DNA of 5,390 nt, taken from contig JALRCK010000183.1 in NCBI GenBank assembly GCA_023262305.1, positions 1 to 5,390 on the forward strand. Reading direction: 5' to 3'. This document shows, in pieces, positions 5,278 through 5,390 of this stretch (position 1 is the stretch's first letter; every line of letters begins with the position of its first letter). A model generated the notes under the pieces. That model saw only the letters and a program-made list of their open reading frames with translations, searched no databases and was not told the DNA's origin. The DNA is from Deltaproteobacteria bacterium. Its GTDB lineage: Bacteria; Bdellovibrionota_C; UBA2361; OMII01. The translations under genes and the position numbers were made by a program.

Positions 5278-5390
5278 ATGGAAATGCAAAAGACTGAAAT
5301 CTTCGCTACTCAATTGTCCAAGATGGCTGCTGGAAGCCACCTTAGGTTGGTGCAACCTATTGAAAGAAGAGGTATTGTTGGTGCAGCACC
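5278..5390 (+). CDS. start of an unidentified protein, cut by the right edge
   Basis: An ATG at 5278 opens a frame that stays open to the window end (37 complete codons). The product begins MEMQKTEIFATQLSKMAAGS and continues with HLRLVQPIERRGIVGAA. A second in-frame ATG two codons later (5284) is also possible. Neither start has a Shine-Dalgarno site. It begins 34 bases after the methyltransferase stop, on the same strand, behind its own promoter-like sequence. Codon choice (AGA AGA, TTG, several GTT and GGT) differs slightly from the CGN-rich upstream gene, but the fragment is too short to read much into this. I do not recognise the protein. Confidence 0.55.
   Translation, partial: MEMQKTEIFATQLSKMAAGSHLRLVQPIERRGIVGAA

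Noticed and set aside
5343..5359. Perfect 7-bp dyad TAGGTTG/CAACCTA within the last gene
   Set aside because: It lies within an open coding frame and is of a size expected by chance.

Overview
The window looks bacterial. Genes are compact, spacers are short, one protein carries a twin-arginine export signal, some starts have Shine-Dalgarno sites, and TAA, TAG and TGA all act as stops. Base composition is near half G+C by eye. Nothing fixes the phylum: there is no rRNA, tRNA or marker gene. No integrase, transposase, CRISPR array or phage gene is visible.

Layout. Positions 1-1673 hold a minus-strand cluster read leftwards: a 49-codon small ORF (1524-1673), an unrecognised 245-residue protein (785-1522), and a Tat-signal protein that runs off the left edge (1-711). 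The first two are separated by one base and the third follows after 73 bases, so they are probably one transcript. Positions 1674-2067 hold no convincing gene but contain three dyads, including a possible terminator for the gene to the right. Two more minus-strand genes follow: a membrane-anchored FkbM-type methyltransferase (2068-2823) and a membrane-anchored glutaredoxin/thioredoxin-like protein with a WCPAC motif (3099-3533). A 162-base divergent spacer then leads to a plus-strand gene (3696-5243). It encodes a 515-residue protein with a class I SAM-methyltransferase domain, a long C-terminal coiled coil and a terminal SITWKL-type motif of the kind found in O-antigen and other surface-glycan enzymes. 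A further plus-strand gene starts at 5278 and is cut by the right edge. Its -35 box overlaps the previous stop codon, and an 18-bp perfect dyad covers its -10 region.

How they may work together. Two sugar- or lipid-type methyltransferases, one with the coiled-coil tail of polysaccharide-assembly enzymes, suggest the edge of a cell-surface glycan locus. The membrane glutaredoxin-like protein and the Tat-exported protein point to envelope functions. The left cluster cannot be assigned a pathway from sequence alone. The main structural observations are two plus-strand starts with no Shine-Dalgarno site and a promoter-like -10 almost touching the start codon, which suggests leaderless transcripts, and the dyad at 5258-5275.
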